Notes: a model not told the origin generated them from the letters alone. Counted from the stretch's first letter, positions 9,976-19,644 are shown. The stretch: 64,000 nucleotides of DNA from Paracoccus hibiscisoli (GCF_005048265.1 NZ_SUNH01000022.1:1-64000); one strand, 5' to 3'. Numbers and translations: made by a program.

Positions 9976-10443
9976 TCAGGCGCCGCGCCGCGCCCCGATT
10001 GCCCAAAGCCCCGCCAGACCCGCCGACAGAAGGGCGTTCCAGGCGGCCATCGACAGGCCCAGAAAGCTCCAGGCGATCTCGTCGCAGCGCACGACCGGGG
10101 CCGATTGCAGGCGGGTCATCAGCTCGGCCGTGGACAGGCGCGTCAGATCGCCGACCCCGCCCGAACAATGCGCGGGCCCCGCCCACCAGGTCATCTCGAC
10201 GCCGACATGATACAGCGCAAAGCCCATCGCGGCCCCTGCGGCGATCATGCCCAGCACGGCCAGCGCCCGGACCCGGCCGGTCAGCCAGACCAGCGCCGCG
10301 ACGACCACCGCCGCGACATGGGGCCAGCGCTGCAGGATGCACAGCTCGCACGGCGCATAGCCCGCGGCCTGAAAGCCAAGCGCCGCGATCAGCAGAAAGG
10401 CCGACCCGGCCCCCGCCAGATAACAGATCTGTCTGCCGGTCAC
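9976..10443 (-). CDS. dsbB: DsbB-family disulfide bond formation protein
   Basis: A 155-residue inner-membrane protein with four membrane helices. It carries the CELC pair followed by LQRWPH in the first periplasmic loop, and a second cysteine pair in the second loop (PAHC and VVRC). The family passes electrons from DsbA to ubiquinone and so reoxidises DsbA. It is shorter than E. coli DsbB (176). The GTG start overlaps the stop of the upstream YqaA-like gene (GTGA), so the two form an operon. It could be a DsbB paralogue with another partner; no dsbA gene is in the window. Confidence 0.88.
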   Translation of the reverse strand: MTGRQICYLAGAGSAFLLIAALGFQAAGYAPCELCILQRWPHVAAVVVAALVWLTGRVRALAVLGMIAAGAAMGFALYHVGVEMTWWAGPAHCSGGVGDLTRLSTAELMTRLQSAPVVRCDEIAWSFLGLSMAAWNALLSAGLAGLWAIGARRGA

Positions 10444-11018
10444 AGGTACCTCACTGCGGCAAAGCCGCCGATCAGTGCCGCCATGAACAGCACGAAGACC
10501 AGCCCAAGCCGACGCTCGATGAAATCACGGATCGGCGGGCCGAACCGCCACAGCAGCGCCGCCACGACAAAAAACCGCGCCGCACGCCCGATGATCGCGG
10601 TCACGATGAACAGCGGCAGCGACAGGCCCACCGCCCCGGAAAAGATGGTGATGACCTTGAACGGAAACGGCGTCAGCGCCGCGATCAGCACCGCCCAGCC
10701 CCCGTATTCCGCAAAGCGCAGTGCCAGGTCGTCGAACGCGCCCTGCTTGCCATAGGCGGTCAGCACCCATTGGCCGACCGAGCCCATCAGCACCGCGCCG
10801 ATCCAATAGCCCAGCAGCGCGCCCAGGACCGAACCCGCGGTCGCGATGGCGGCAATCGCCCAGGCCCGCGCCCGCCGCGCCAGGATCATCGGGATCATCA
10901 TGACATCCGGCGGGATCGGAAAGACCGAGCTTTCGATAAAGCTGACCGCGAACAGGGACGGCTCTGCATGGCGATGCGCCGCCAGCCCCATCGTCCAATC
11001 GTACAATCTGCGCAGCAT
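10440..11018 (-). CDS. YqaA-like (VTT/SNARE-associated, DedA-related) membrane protein
   Basis: A 192-residue membrane protein of the YqaA branch of the DedA/VTT superfamily. It has the amphipathic, re-entrant region FIESSVFPIPPDVMMIPM near the N-terminus, the inner G-x-x-x-G helices, and the TPFPFKVITIFSGAVGL segment typical of the family. DedA-type proteins act in lipid or proton movement across the membrane; YqaA itself is little studied. Two close ATGs are possible; I use the inner one at 11018 because GAAGGG lies six bases before it. It overlaps dsbB by four bases and diverges from the metallopeptidase gene. Confidence 0.82.
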   Translation of the reverse strand: MLRRLYDWTMGLAAHRHAEPSLFAVSFIESSVFPIPPDVMMIPMILARRARAWAIAAIATAGSVLGALLGYWIGAVLMGSVGQWVLTAYGKQGAFDDLALRFAEYGGWAVLIAALTPFPFKVITIFSGAVGLSLPLFIVTAIIGRAARFFVVAALLWRFGPPIRDFIERRLGLVFVLFMAALIGGFAAVRYL

Positions 11019-11110
11019 CGCCATCCCTTCACGCTTTTGTCCGTCCATCCCTCTCCTGACCGCCCGCGTCAAGCGGCTTGCAGGCCCGTCGCGCCCCTGT
11101 GATAGGCCCG

Positions 11111-11135
11111 GGAACCGCGCCGCATGCCGCGCGTT
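11111..11135 (+). promoter_or_regulatory. EcfG-like promoter candidate before the metallopeptidase gene
   Basis: GGAAC at 11111-11115 and CGTT at 11132-11135 are spaced by exactly 16 bases, the consensus for EcfG, the alphaproteobacterial general stress sigma factor. The -10-like element is 27 bases before the ATG, leaving room for a short leader with AGGAC. A second matching site is upstream of the 24-residue gene at 19575. EcfG itself is not encoded here, so use of this site is inference. Confidence 0.55.
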
Positions 11136-11162
11136 CGGCGCGACAGCAGGCGAGGACATGTC

Positions 11163-11984
11163 ATGCAATGGCGCGGAAGACGGGGCAGCCGGAACGTACA
11201 GGACCGGCGCGGCATGGGCACGGCAGGGGGATTGGGCATCGCGGGAACGCTGGTTGTGCTGGCCGTCGGCTATTTCTTCGGCATCGACGTCAGCCCGATC
11301 GTGCAGAACCAGGGCGGGGGATCCGGCGAACTGTCGCAGCGCGACGAGGACTGGGGCGAATTCGTCAGCGTCGTGCTGGCCGATACCGAGGAGATCTGGC
11401 AGCCGGTCCTGCGCGACCAGGCGGGCATCGCCTATCAGGACCCGACGTTGGTCCTGTTCCGCGGCGTGGTGCAATCGGCCTGCGGCGGGGCGTCCTCCGC
11501 GATGGGGCCGTTCTATTGCCCCGGCGATCAGCGCGTGTATCTGGACACCGATTTCTTTGACATGATGGCCGACCGGATGGGGGCAGGGGGCGATTTTGCC
11601 GCAGCCTATGTCATCGCGCATGAGGTCGGCCACCATGTCCAGAACCTGACCGGCACGCTTGGCGCCGCGCAGCAGCGGGGACTGTCCGAGACCGAGGCCA
11701 ACCGCCTGTCGGTCGCGACCGAGCTGCAGGCCGACTGCTATGCCGGGATCTGGGCGCGTCACGCGCAGGAACGTTTCGGCACGCTGGACGTTGGCGACAT
11801 GGACGAGGCGCTGCGCGCCGCCGAGGCGGTGGGTGATGACGTGATCCAAGAAAGCGCCGGACGCACGCCAATGCCCGACAGCTTTACCCACGGATCGGCG
11901 GCGCAGCGCCAGGAATGGCTGATGCGCGGCTTTGAGTCGGGCGACATGAGGCAATGTGACACGTTCGGTTCACGCGATCTGTGA
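11163..11984 (+). CDS. Neutral zinc metallopeptidase (KPN_02809/YpfJ family)
   Basis: A 273-residue protein of the YpfJ-like putative neutral zinc metallopeptidase family. It has a basic, Arg-rich N-terminus with a Gly-rich stretch, one membrane helix at about residues 22-41, and a catalytic-type domain on the far side of the membrane. The zinc motif HEVGHH is at residues 153-158, with the downstream partner region ELQADCYAGIWA. Cys107, Cys119 and Cys213 could form disulfides. No substrate is established for the family. The ATG is preceded by AGGAC at a good distance. Its promoter candidate suggests stress control. A tiny membrane-protein gene follows 32 bases later. Confidence 0.85.
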   Translation: MQWRGRRGSRNVQDRRGMGTAGGLGIAGTLVVLAVGYFFGIDVSPIVQNQGGGSGELSQRDEDWGEFVSVVLADTEEIWQPVLRDQAGIAYQDPTLVLFRGVVQSACGGASSAMGPFYCPGDQRVYLDTDFFDMMADRMGAGGDFAAAYVIAHEVGHHVQNLTGTLGAAQQRGLSETEANRLSVATELQADCYAGIWARHAQERFGTLDVGDMDEALRAAEAVGDDVIQESAGRTPMPDSFTHGSAAQRQEWLMRGFESGDMRQCDTFGSRDL

Positions 11985-12016
11985 TTAGATCCTGACCGAC
12001 AAGACCGGAGGATACC

Positions 12017-12124
12017 ATGACCCTGATCCTGACCTTTGCTGGCCTGCTGACAGCCTTTGTCATCACCCTCAAGCTGGGCGCCCCCAAGGCGCGTCCCGTG
12101 CCGGTCACCGTCCACAAGGACTAG
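12017..12124 (+). CDS. Small membrane protein, 35 residues
   Basis: A 35-codon gene with a very strong ribosome site (CGGAGG, six bases before ATG). Residues 3-20 make one hydrophobic helix (leucine/phenylalanine-rich), then LKLGAPKARPVPVT and a polar end. The last four bases overlap the end of the 59-residue minus-strand gene. No function is recognised. The strong ribosome site and single-helix design argue for a real small protein; conservation needs a search. Confidence 0.6.
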   Translation: MTLILTFAGLLTAFVITLKLGAPKARPVPVTVHKD

Positions 12125-12300
12125 CGCGGGACACGGGGTGGGCGCGGGTCCAGCGTGGCCCAATCCGGCCACAGCCCCAGCTTTTCCAGCGCGACCAGGG
12201 CCAGCCCGGCGGCGATGATGCCAAGGACCAGCTTGACCGTGCTGGCACTGGGCGGCCGGCGCGCCCATTTCGCCGCACGCAGCAGCCAGATCATGTTCAT
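12121..12300 (-). CDS. Small membrane protein, 59 residues
   Basis: A 59-codon minus-strand gene starting with two close ATGs (12300 and 12294), with a GGCGGAG site upstream. The order is a basic amphipathic start (MIWLLRAAKWARRPP), one membrane helix at about residues 22-38, then a Trp/Pro-rich tail ending in PRPPRVPR. I recall similar 55-60 residue proteins in other Rhodobacteraceae, but cannot confirm it. It converges with the 35-residue gene and their stop codons overlap by four bases. Function unknown. Confidence 0.62.
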   Translation of the reverse strand: MNMIWLLRAAKWARRPPSASTVKLVLGIIAAGLALVALEKLGLWPDWATLDPRPPRVPR

Positions 12301-12370
12301 AGCGGGCTCCGCCTGTTAAATCCTGTCGCGAATCGAACCAGATGCCGCGACGAACCACAAGAGCGATCCC

Positions 12371-12832
12371 GTGCCGAACCACCGCGACAGCCGCACCCTG
12401 CCTTACTCGGCCCGCCAGATGTACGATCTGGTGGCCGATGTCGAAAGCTATCCGCAGTTTCTGCCGTGGAACAGCGCCGCCCGCATCCGCGCGCGCGAGA
12501 CGCGGGCCGACGGGTCGGAGGAGATCGCCGCCGATCTGGTGATCAGCTTCAAGGTGTTCCGCGAACGCTTTGGCAGCCGGGTCGTGCTGTGGCCTGCCGG
12601 TGAGGACGGCGTCTGGAAGATCGACACGGAATATCTGGACGGCCCGTTCAAGTACATGCGCAGCGGCTGGTCCTTCACCGACCGTCCCGAAGGCGGCTGC
12701 ACGGTCGAGTTCTTTGTCGATTTCGAGTTCAAGAACGCGATCCTGCAGCGGCTGATCGGCGTCGTGTTCCACGAGGCCATGTCGCGCATTGTCCGCGCCT
12801 TCGAGGATCGGGCCAGAAAGCTTTACGGCTGA
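12371..12832 (+). CDS. COQ10/RatA-like START-domain protein
   Basis: A 153-residue single-domain polyketide-cyclase/START-type protein. The family signature is present: YSARQMYDLVADVESYPQFLPW at the N-terminus and the closing helix ILQRLIGVVFHEAMSRIVRAFEDRA. Mitochondrial COQ10 binds ubiquinone and helps respiration; E. coli RatA is described as inhibiting 70S ribosome joining. For an alphaproteobacterial member the ubiquinone-binding role is the more likely one. The start is GTG. It is followed directly by a terminator shared with metK. Confidence 0.85.
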   Translation: MPNHRDSRTLPYSARQMYDLVADVESYPQFLPWNSAARIRARETRADGSEEIAADLVISFKVFRERFGSRVVLWPAGEDGVWKIDTEYLDGPFKYMRSGWSFTDRPEGGCTVEFFVDFEFKNAILQRLIGVVFHEAMSRIVRAFEDRARKLYG

Positions 12833-12833
12833 A

Positions 12834-12863
12834 CGAAAATGGCCGCCCCGAGGGGCGGCCTTT
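12834..12863. terminator. Bidirectional terminator between the COQ10-like gene and metK
   Basis: GGCCGCCC and GGGCGGCC form a tight stem around CGAG in the 34-base gap between two convergent genes. TTTCT follows on the plus strand, and TTTT (AAAA at 12836-12839) follows on the minus strand, so it can end transcription from both sides. Confidence 0.8.
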
Positions 12864-12866
12864 CTG

Positions 12867-14045
12867 TTACGTCAGCGCGGCCTTCAGCGCCTCGGCCCGG
12901 TCGGTGCGCTCCCAGCTGAAGGCCGTCGCCCCGGCCAGGGCATAGGGCTCACGGCCGAAATGGCCATAGCTGGCGGTCGGCCGATAGATCGGGTGCAGCA
13001 GGTCCAGCTCGCGGATGATCGCGAAGGGGCGCAGGTCGAACACCGCACGCACCGCGGCCACGATGCGGTCCACCGGCACCGTCTCCGTCCCAAAGCAGTT
13101 CAGGCTGATCGAGGTCGGCTCGGCCACGCCGATGGCATAGCTGACCTGGATCTCGCAGCGTTTCGCCAGACCCGCCGCCACGATGTTCTTGGCGACCCAA
13201 CGGCCCGCATAGGCGGCCGAACGGTCCACCTTGGACGGGTCCTTGCCCGAAAACGCGCCGCCGCCGTGACGCGCCATGCCGCCATAGCTGTCGACGATGA
13301 TCTTGCGCCCGGTCAGGCCGCAATCGCCGACGGGGCCGCCGATGACGAACTTGCCCGTCGGGTTGATGAAGAACTTGGTGTCCGCGGACAGCCATTCGGC
13401 GGGCAGGACCGGCTTGATGATCTCCTCGATCACTGCTTCGCGCAGGTCCGACAGGGCGATCTCGGGGTTGTGCTGGGTGGACAGCACGACCGCATCGATC
13501 GCCTCGGGACGGCCATCCGCGCCATAGCGCATGGTCAGTTGCGACTTGGCATCCGGGCGCAGCCAGGACAGCGTGCCGTCGCGGCGGACCTTGGACTGAC
13601 GCTCGACCAGGCGATGCGCATAGGTGATGGGCGCGGGCATCAGCACGTCGGTCTCGTCCGAGGCATAGCCGAACATCAGGCCCTGATCACCGGCCCCCTG
13701 CTCTTCGAGGCTTGCGCGGTCAACGCCCTGATTGATCTCGGGGGACTGCTTGCCGATGATGTTGATCACCGAACAGGTCGCCCCGTCGAACCCGACATCG
13801 GAGGAGTTGTATCCGATATCGGTGATCACGCCGCGCACGATGGATTCCAGATCCACCCATGCGCTGGTCGTGATCTCGCCCGAGATGATTGCCACGCCGG
13901 TCTTGACCATCGTCTCGCAGGCGACGCGGGCGCGCGGGTCCTCGGCCAGGATGGCGTCCAGGATCGCGTCGCTGATCTGGTCGGCGATCTTGTCGGGATG
14001 GCCCTCGGACACGGATTCCGAGGTGAAGGTCGTGTATTCGGTCAT
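12867..14045 (-). CDS. metK: S-adenosylmethionine synthase
   Basis: A 392-residue enzyme that makes SAM from methionine and ATP, releasing phosphate and pyrophosphate. Visible motifs are [18 protein letters not shown] at the N-terminus, the [10 protein letters not shown] methionine loop, [17 protein letters not shown], and the potassium/phosphate-binding regions, all standard for MetK. The ATG lies four bases after the ahcY stop, so it is the second gene of an ahcY-metK operon and should share any control acting in the ahcY leader. Length and motifs are ordinary. Confidence 0.97.
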   Translation of the reverse strand: MTEYTTFTSESVSEGHPDKIADQISDAILDAILAEDPRARVACETMVKTGVAIISGEITTSAWVDLESIVRGVITDIGYNSSDVGFDGATCSVINIIGKQSPEINQGVDRASLEEQGAGDQGLMFGYASDETDVLMPAPITYAHRLVERQSKVRRDGTLSWLRPDAKSQLTMRYGADGRPEAIDAVVLSTQHNPEIALSDLREAVIEEIIKPVLPAEWLSADTKFFINPTGKFVIGGPVGDCGLTGRKIIVDSYGGMARHGGGAFSGKDPSKVDRSAAYAGRWVAKNIVAAGLAKRCEIQVSYAIGVAEPTSISLNCFGTETVPVDRIVAAVRAVFDLRPFAIIRELDLLHPIYRPTASYGHFGREPYALAGATAFSWERTDRAEALKAALT

Positions 14046-14049
14046 GCGT

Positions 14050-15435
14050 TCAATACCGGTAATGATCTGATTTGAAGGGGCCTTCGGGCGTAACGCCGAT
14101 ATAGGCCGCCTGTTCCGGCGACAGGCTGGACAGCTTGGCGCCGACCTTCTCCAGATGCAGGCGCGCGACCTTCTCGTCCAGATGCTTGGGCAGGATATAG
14201 ACGCCGGGCTTGTACTCGTCGGCCTTGGTCCACAGCTCGATCTGGGCAAGAACCTGGTTGGTGAAGCTGGCCGACATCACGAAGGACGGATGCCCCGTGG
14301 CGTTCCCCAGGTTCAGCAGGCGGCCCTGGCTCAGCAGGATGATCCGGTTGCCCGAGGGCATCTCGATCATGTCCACCTGGTCCTTGATGTTGGTCCATTT
14401 GTGGTTGCGCAGCGACGCCACCTGAATCTCGTTGTCGAAATGGCCGATATTGCCGACGATGGCCATGTCCTTCATGGCGCGCATATGCTCCAGCCGGATC
14501 ACGTCGCGGTTGCCGGTGGTGGTGATGAAGATGTCGGCGCTGTCGGCCACATCCTCCAGCGTCACGACCTCGAACCCGTCCATCGCGGCCTGCAGCGCGC
14601 AGATCGGATCGACCTCGGTCACCTTGACGCGGGCGCCGGCGCCCTGCAGCGACGCGGCAGAACCCTTGCCCACATCGCCATAGCCGCAGACGACGGCGAC
14701 CTTGCCGGCCATCATCACGTCGGTGGCGCGGCGGATGCCGTCGACCAGCGATTCCTTGCAGCCGTACTTGTTGTCGAATTTCGACTTGGTCACGCTGTCG
14801 TTGACGTTGATCGCGGGGAAGGGCAGCTGGCCGTTCTTCATCAGATCATACAGGCGATGCACGCCGGTGGTCGTCTCCTCGGACACGCCGACGATCTGGT
14901 CGCGCATCCTGGTGAACCAGCCGGGCGACTGCTCCATCCGCTTGCGGATCTGCGCCTTGATGACGGTTTCCTCATCCGATTGCGGGACGGCGATGACATC
15001 CTCGCCCGCCTCGGCACGGGCGCCCAGCAGGACGTACAGCGTCGCGTCGCCGCCATCATCCAGGATCAGGTTCGGACCCTCGGGGAACTGGAAGGACCGG
15101 TCCAGGTAATCCCAATGCTCTTCCAGGCTCTGGCCCTTGATCGCAAAGACGGGAACGCCCGCCTTGGCGATGGCGGCGGCGGCGTGGTCCTGGGTCGAAT
15201 AGATGTTGCACGAGGCCCACCGGACATCCGCGCCCAAATCGACCAGCGTCTCGATCAAGACGGCGGTCTGGATGGTCATGTGCAGGCTGCCGACGATGCG
15301 GGCGCCGGCCAGCGGTTTGGCCGCGCCGTATTCGGCACGCAGCGCCATCAGGCCAGGCATCTCAGTTTCGGCGATGTCCAGTTCCTTGCGGCCATACTCG
15401 GCCAAGGCGATGTCCTTGATGATGTAATCGGTCAC
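14050..15435 (-). CDS. ahcY: Adenosylhomocysteinase (SAH hydrolase)
   Basis: A 461-residue NAD-dependent enzyme that splits S-adenosylhomocysteine into adenosine and homocysteine and so removes the product inhibitor of methyltransferases. The NAD-binding [10 protein letters not shown], the substrate-domain [16 protein letters not shown] and the C-terminal KSDHYRY, which reaches the neighbouring subunit's NAD site, are all intact. The extra internal segment of bacterial long-form enzymes is present. The start is GTG, and the only purine-rich segment before it (GAAAGAG) lies in the 3' arm of a perfect 10-bp stem (see the leader entry). metK follows after four bases. Confidence 0.97.
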   Translation of the reverse strand: MTDYIIKDIALAEYGRKELDIAETEMPGLMALRAEYGAAKPLAGARIVGSLHMTIQTAVLIETLVDLGADVRWASCNIYSTQDHAAAAIAKAGVPVFAIKGQSLEEHWDYLDRSFQFPEGPNLILDDGGDATLYVLLGARAEAGEDVIAVPQSDEETVIKAQIRKRMEQSPGWFTRMRDQIVGVSEETTTGVHRLYDLMKNGQLPFPAINVNDSVTKSKFDNKYGCKESLVDGIRRATDVMMAGKVAVVCGYGDVGKGSAASLQGAGARVKVTEVDPICALQAAMDGFEVVTLEDVADSADIFITTTGNRDVIRLEHMRAMKDMAIVGNIGHFDNEIQVASLRNHKWTNIKDQVDMIEMPSGNRIILLSQGRLLNLGNATGHPSFVMSASFTNQVLAQIELWTKADEYKPGVYILPKHLDEKVARLHLEKVGAKLSSLSPEQAAYIGVTPEGPFKSDHYRY

Positions 15436-15440
15436 GGCTG

Positions 15441-15524
15441 CTCTTTCGGATCATTCACGGGTTGCAACCGGGATACCGCATGCCCCTGCGGTCCGAAAGA
15501 GGCTAATCCGTCACATCCTCCGCA
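15441..15524 (-). promoter_or_regulatory. Structured leader of ahcY-metK, candidate riboswitch-like element
   Basis: The whole 92-base gap between the tetR stop and the ahcY start looks structured. Reading the minus strand, CTCTTTCGGA (15501-15492) pairs perfectly with TCCGAAAGAG (15450-15441). This 10-bp stem encloses a hairpin CCGCA/TGCGG (15491-15476) with loop GGGGCA, and a weaker hairpin around TGCA near 15470-15458. The 3' arm of the stem contains GAAAGAG, five bases before the GTG start, so the stem would hide the ribosome site. An upstream TGCGG (15524-15520) can pair with CCGCA (15491-15487) instead, giving an alternative fold. It does not match the SAH or SAM/SAH riboswitch consensus as I know them. 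A protein operator is the main alternative. Confidence 0.55.
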
Positions 15525-15527
15525 GTA

Positions 15528-16166
15528 TCAGGCCGCCTCTGGCTGGGCGCTGCGGGCCATGCGGCGGATGAAATCGCGGGTCAGGCTCTTGGCCACGGTC
15601 AGCGGGTCTCCGCCGGGCGCCCATTCCTGCAGCCGCCCATCGACCATCATGCGCGCCACCCCGTTGGCATAGCAGCGCGACGACAGGACCAGCATGGCGA
15701 TGTCCTCGCGTGGGTGAAGGCGTCCCGCATCACGGGCGCGGGTCAGCATCCGCACCATCAGCTCCGACAGGGACTCGGTATAGCGGCGCAGGATCGGCAC
15801 CGTCAGCGCATCCACCAGACGACAATCCATCATCAGGCGGAACTGGTCGGGATTGCTGTGGGCCCAGTCCAGATAGGCGTCGCCCAGGCTGCCGAACTGC
15901 GCCACCGGGTCGTCGGGATCGACCTTGACCACTGCGCGGGTGCAGGTGTCGATCAGCAGGATCATGGCCTGTTCCAGGCTGGCGATCAGCACGCTGCGGT
16001 CATCGGGGAACAGGGTCCGCAACCGGCCCACGGGCTCGTCCAGCATCACGGCGATCTGGTCGACGGTGGGCGGGCAGGGGTCGCTGTCCTCCAGCAGTTG
16101 CATCGCGGCGCTGATAGCCCGTTCGTTCAGGCCGCGGTGGTCGGTGGAGGGGCGCAGGTGTTTCAT
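15528..16166 (-). CDS. TetR/AcrR family transcriptional regulator
   Basis: A 212-residue one-component regulator. Residues 13-62 fit a TetR helix-turn-helix with a diverged recognition region (TVDQIAVMLDEPVGRLRTLFPDDRSVL), followed by an all-helical ligand and dimer domain with YLDWAHSNPDQFRLMM, a segment common in regulators with a WHG-like C-terminal part. The ligand is unknown. No clear ribosome site precedes the ATG, which overlaps the end of a possible short upstream reading frame (ATGA). It lies just before ahcY on the same strand, so ahcY may also receive readthrough from it. A perfect palindrome upstream may be its own operator. Confidence 0.8.
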   Translation of the reverse strand: MKHLRPSTDHRGLNERAISAAMQLLEDSDPCPPTVDQIAVMLDEPVGRLRTLFPDDRSVLIASLEQAMILLIDTCTRAVVKVDPDDPVAQFGSLGDAYLDWAHSNPDQFRLMMDCRLVDALTVPILRRYTESLSELMVRMLTRARDAGRLHPREDIAMLVLSSRCYANGVARMMVDGRLQEWAPGGDPLTVAKSLTRDFIRRMARSAQPEAA

Positions 16167-16275
16167 GGCAGTGCTATCCGATCCGTTGCGGAGGAGGCAG
16201 AACGAAAAAGATTACGATGAAAAACGCCTATGGCCTGATCTGGCCCGGATAACGCAGCTGTATCAATAAGTTCTT

Positions 16276-16287
16276 CGGAATATTCCG
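16276..16287. promoter_or_regulatory. Palindrome CGGAATATTCCG upstream of the TetR gene
   Basis: A perfect 12-bp palindrome lies 110 bases before the tetR start, inside an AT-richer patch unlike the rest of the window. TetR regulators often bind palindromes in their own promoters, so autoregulation is a reasonable guess. No known consensus is matched. Confidence 0.35.
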
Positions 16288-16331
16288 GTACAAGTTTATC
16301 GAACTGGTCCGTTTGATTACGATACCACGAA

Positions 16332-16349
16332 ATGTCGCTTAGGCGACAT
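16332..16349. repeat. Inverted repeat ATGTCGC-TTAG-GCGACAT
   Basis: A perfect 7-bp inverted repeat with a 4-base centre sits between the typA terminator and the tetR promoter region. On the minus strand it could form a small second hairpin after the terminator, without a strong T-run. It could equally be an operator. Its role is open. Confidence 0.4.
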
Positions 16350-16350
16350 G

Positions 16351-16394
16351 CCAAAAAAGACAGGTCCGCCCACCCCGAAAAGGGTGGACGGACC
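16351..16394 (-). terminator. Rho-independent terminator of typA
   Basis: On the minus strand, 21 bases after the typA stop, GGTCCGTCCACCC pairs with GGGTGGGCGGACC around a TTTTCG loop (one G-U pair), followed by TGTCTTTTTTGG. The stem of about 13 bp plus T-run is a strong intrinsic terminator. Confidence 0.9.
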
Positions 16395-16415
16395 TTCAGT
16401 CATGGCGATTCGGCC

Positions 16416-18236
<1,821 letters not shown>

Positions 18237-18309
18237 GACGGCCTTAATCTTTAGGTTTCGCGGTTGCCCTAGCCGATCAGGCCCAAGAAAGCCAGCCCGC
18301 AATTGCGAA

Positions 18310-18337
18310 GGGCCCCCGGCATCGCTGCCGGGGGCCC
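18310..18337 (-). terminator. Very stable hairpin after the coiled-coil protein gene
   Basis: GGGCCCCCGGCA pairs perfectly with TGCCGGGGGCCC around TCGC, 31 bases past the stop of the 18369-19490 gene and before typA. T residues after it are few on the minus strand (TTCGC), so it is a likely but atypical terminator. Confidence 0.55.
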
Positions 18338-18368
18338 CCGCTGTCATGGTTCCGTCACGTCGCGCGGG

Positions 18369-19490
18369 TCAGGCGCGGCGACGGGTCAGACCGGTCCAGA
18401 CGCGACCTGCGTCGCGGTCGGTGCCGCCCCGGATGGCGCCCAGCCAAGCGGCCACACCGGCCACCAGCGACGACACCGCCAGGAACAGGGCCGACCAGAC
18501 GGCGGCGCGACGGGCCGATTCCGCGGCCTCGATGGCGGCGTCTTGCGCCTCCTGCAGGCGCAGCTCGGCCTCGGCCTGCAGCTCCTGGGCGCGCTGTTCG
18601 GCGGTGGCCAGGGCCTCATCGGCCTGGGCACGGGCCTCTTCCAGACGGGCCTCGGCCTCGGCGCGCAGCTCCTGGGCCTGGGTCACGGCCTGCTCGACAC
18701 GGGTGTCGATCTGGGCCGGGGTCAACTCCGTCCGCGCAGCCAGTGCGGCGCGCAGATAGTCCAGGTCATCCTCGGGGACCTCGCCGGTGCGCAGCACGGT
18801 GCCCAGGATGCCCAAGACCTCGCTGCGGATCGCCTCGTCCGAGAATTGCTGCGGGGCCGCAGCGTCGCTGCGCAGCAGACGGTCGGTGACATAGTCCAGC
18901 GGATTGCCGCCCATGTCGCCGCCCGCAGCCTCTCCCGCGCCGGTGATCGCACCGCCGGCCAGTTGGCCCACGCCGCTGATCGCGCCGCCCGCCAGCTGAC
19001 CTGCGCCGCCGACGATGCCGCCGGCCAGCTGGCCGGTACCCTGCAGGGCGCCGCCGACAGCCGCGCCGGTCGCCTCGACCGCAGTGCTGGCCGCGTTGCC
19101 CGCCGCACGCACGCCGGTGGACAGCGCGCCTGCCGCCAGGATGCCGGTCAGGATCATGCCGATGGCCCAGACAGTCAGGCCATGGACGCCGTCACGGGCC
19201 TCGGTCTCGTCCTCGGTGGCCATGCCGCGACGACGCATGCGTCCCGCCACATACCCGCCCAGACCATAGACCGCGACCATCGACACAAAGGCGAACAACC
19301 CGACCAGGATCAGGGCGAATGTGCCCAGACCCTGACCGGGTTCCGCCGAAACCGACCCCAGCCCGATGGCTGCGGTAAAGCCGGTGAACACGACCGAGGC
19401 GCCCGCCGCAATCGCGGCTCCGGCCAGGATCGAGGCCCAGTCCACATGCCCGCGCGGGGCGGAACCGGCTGTTTCGAGGGGTTCGTTCAT
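18369..19490 (-). CDS. Membrane protein with Gly/Ala repeats and a coiled coil
   Basis: A 373-residue protein with no recognised enzyme domain; related Rhodobacteraceae proteins have, as I recall, been labelled PhnA-like without functional support. Visible order: three membrane helices (about 20-45, 57-80, 107-128), a low-complexity Gly/Ala block at about 146-191 with a GQLAGG-type unit repeated roughly every 11 residues, a soluble helical part, a strongly predicted Ala/Glu/Arg coiled coil at about 262-328, and a final membrane helix at about 331-352. The layout suggests a membrane scaffold with both ends anchored. The ATG at 19490 follows an in-frame GTG. A 24-residue membrane protein gene ends ten bases upstream, so they are probably co-transcribed from the EcfG-like site. 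Confidence 0.75.
   Translation of the reverse strand: MNEPLETAGSAPRGHVDWASILAGAAIAAGASVVFTGFTAAIGLGSVSAEPGQGLGTFALILVGLFAFVSMVAVYGLGGYVAGRMRRRGMATEDETEARDGVHGLTVWAIGMILTGILAAGALSTGVRAAGNAASTAVEATGAAVGGALQGTGQLAGGIVGGAGQLAGGAISGVGQLAGGAITGAGEAAGGDMGGNPLDYVTDRLLRSDAAAPQQFSDEAIRSEVLGILGTVLRTGEVPEDDLDYLRAALAARTELTPAQIDTRVEQAVTQAQELRAEAEARLEEARAQADEALATAEQRAQELQAEAELRLQEAQDAAIEAAESARRAAVWSALFLAVSSLVAGVAAWLGAIRGGTDRDAGRVWTGLTRRRA
18918..19055 (-). repeat. Imperfect tandem repeat encoding GQLAGG units
   Basis: Inside the 18369-19490 gene about four imperfect units of 30-33 bases encode alternating G-x-G-Q-L-A-G-G and small-residue steps. The codons vary between units, so the repeat is kept mainly at protein level. 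Confidence 0.6.
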
Positions 19491-19500
19491 CACCGTAAGC

Positions 19501-19575
19501 TCAGCGCAGGCCGAGGAACGACAGGACGAACAGGACGACGACGATCAGGCCGACAATGTAGATGATCGAGTTCAT
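19501..19575 (-). CDS. Small membrane protein, 24 residues
   Basis: A 24-codon gene: MNSIIYIVGLIVVVLFVLSF, then a short polar end and TGA. It is one continuous hydrophobic helix with almost no soluble part. A purine-rich AAAGGGAAAA precedes the ATG. The next gene on the strand starts ten bases after the stop. I recall near-identical short proteins in other Rhodobacteraceae but cannot check it. A GGAAC-N17-CGTT promoter candidate lies about 70 bases upstream. Possible roles are a regulator of a membrane partner or a stress-induced membrane peptide; both are inference. Confidence 0.65.
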   Translation of the reverse strand: MNSIIYIVGLIVVVLFVLSFLGLR

Positions 19576-19644
19576 GGCAATTTTCCCTTTGCTTTGGACG
19601 TCCGTCACCGCGTTTGTCGCGGCGAGGTGACGCATCTGCCAGCA

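Noticed and set aside
15436-15527. Known SAH or SAM/SAH riboswitch at ahcY
   Set aside because: The conserved core sequences I know for those classes are not present; the fold is a stem enclosing two hairpins instead.
16163-16354. 63-codon frame upstream of tetR as an independent gene
   Set aside because: No ribosome site and no recognisable composition; it runs through the typA downstream hairpin region. Kept only as a possible leader frame in the findings.
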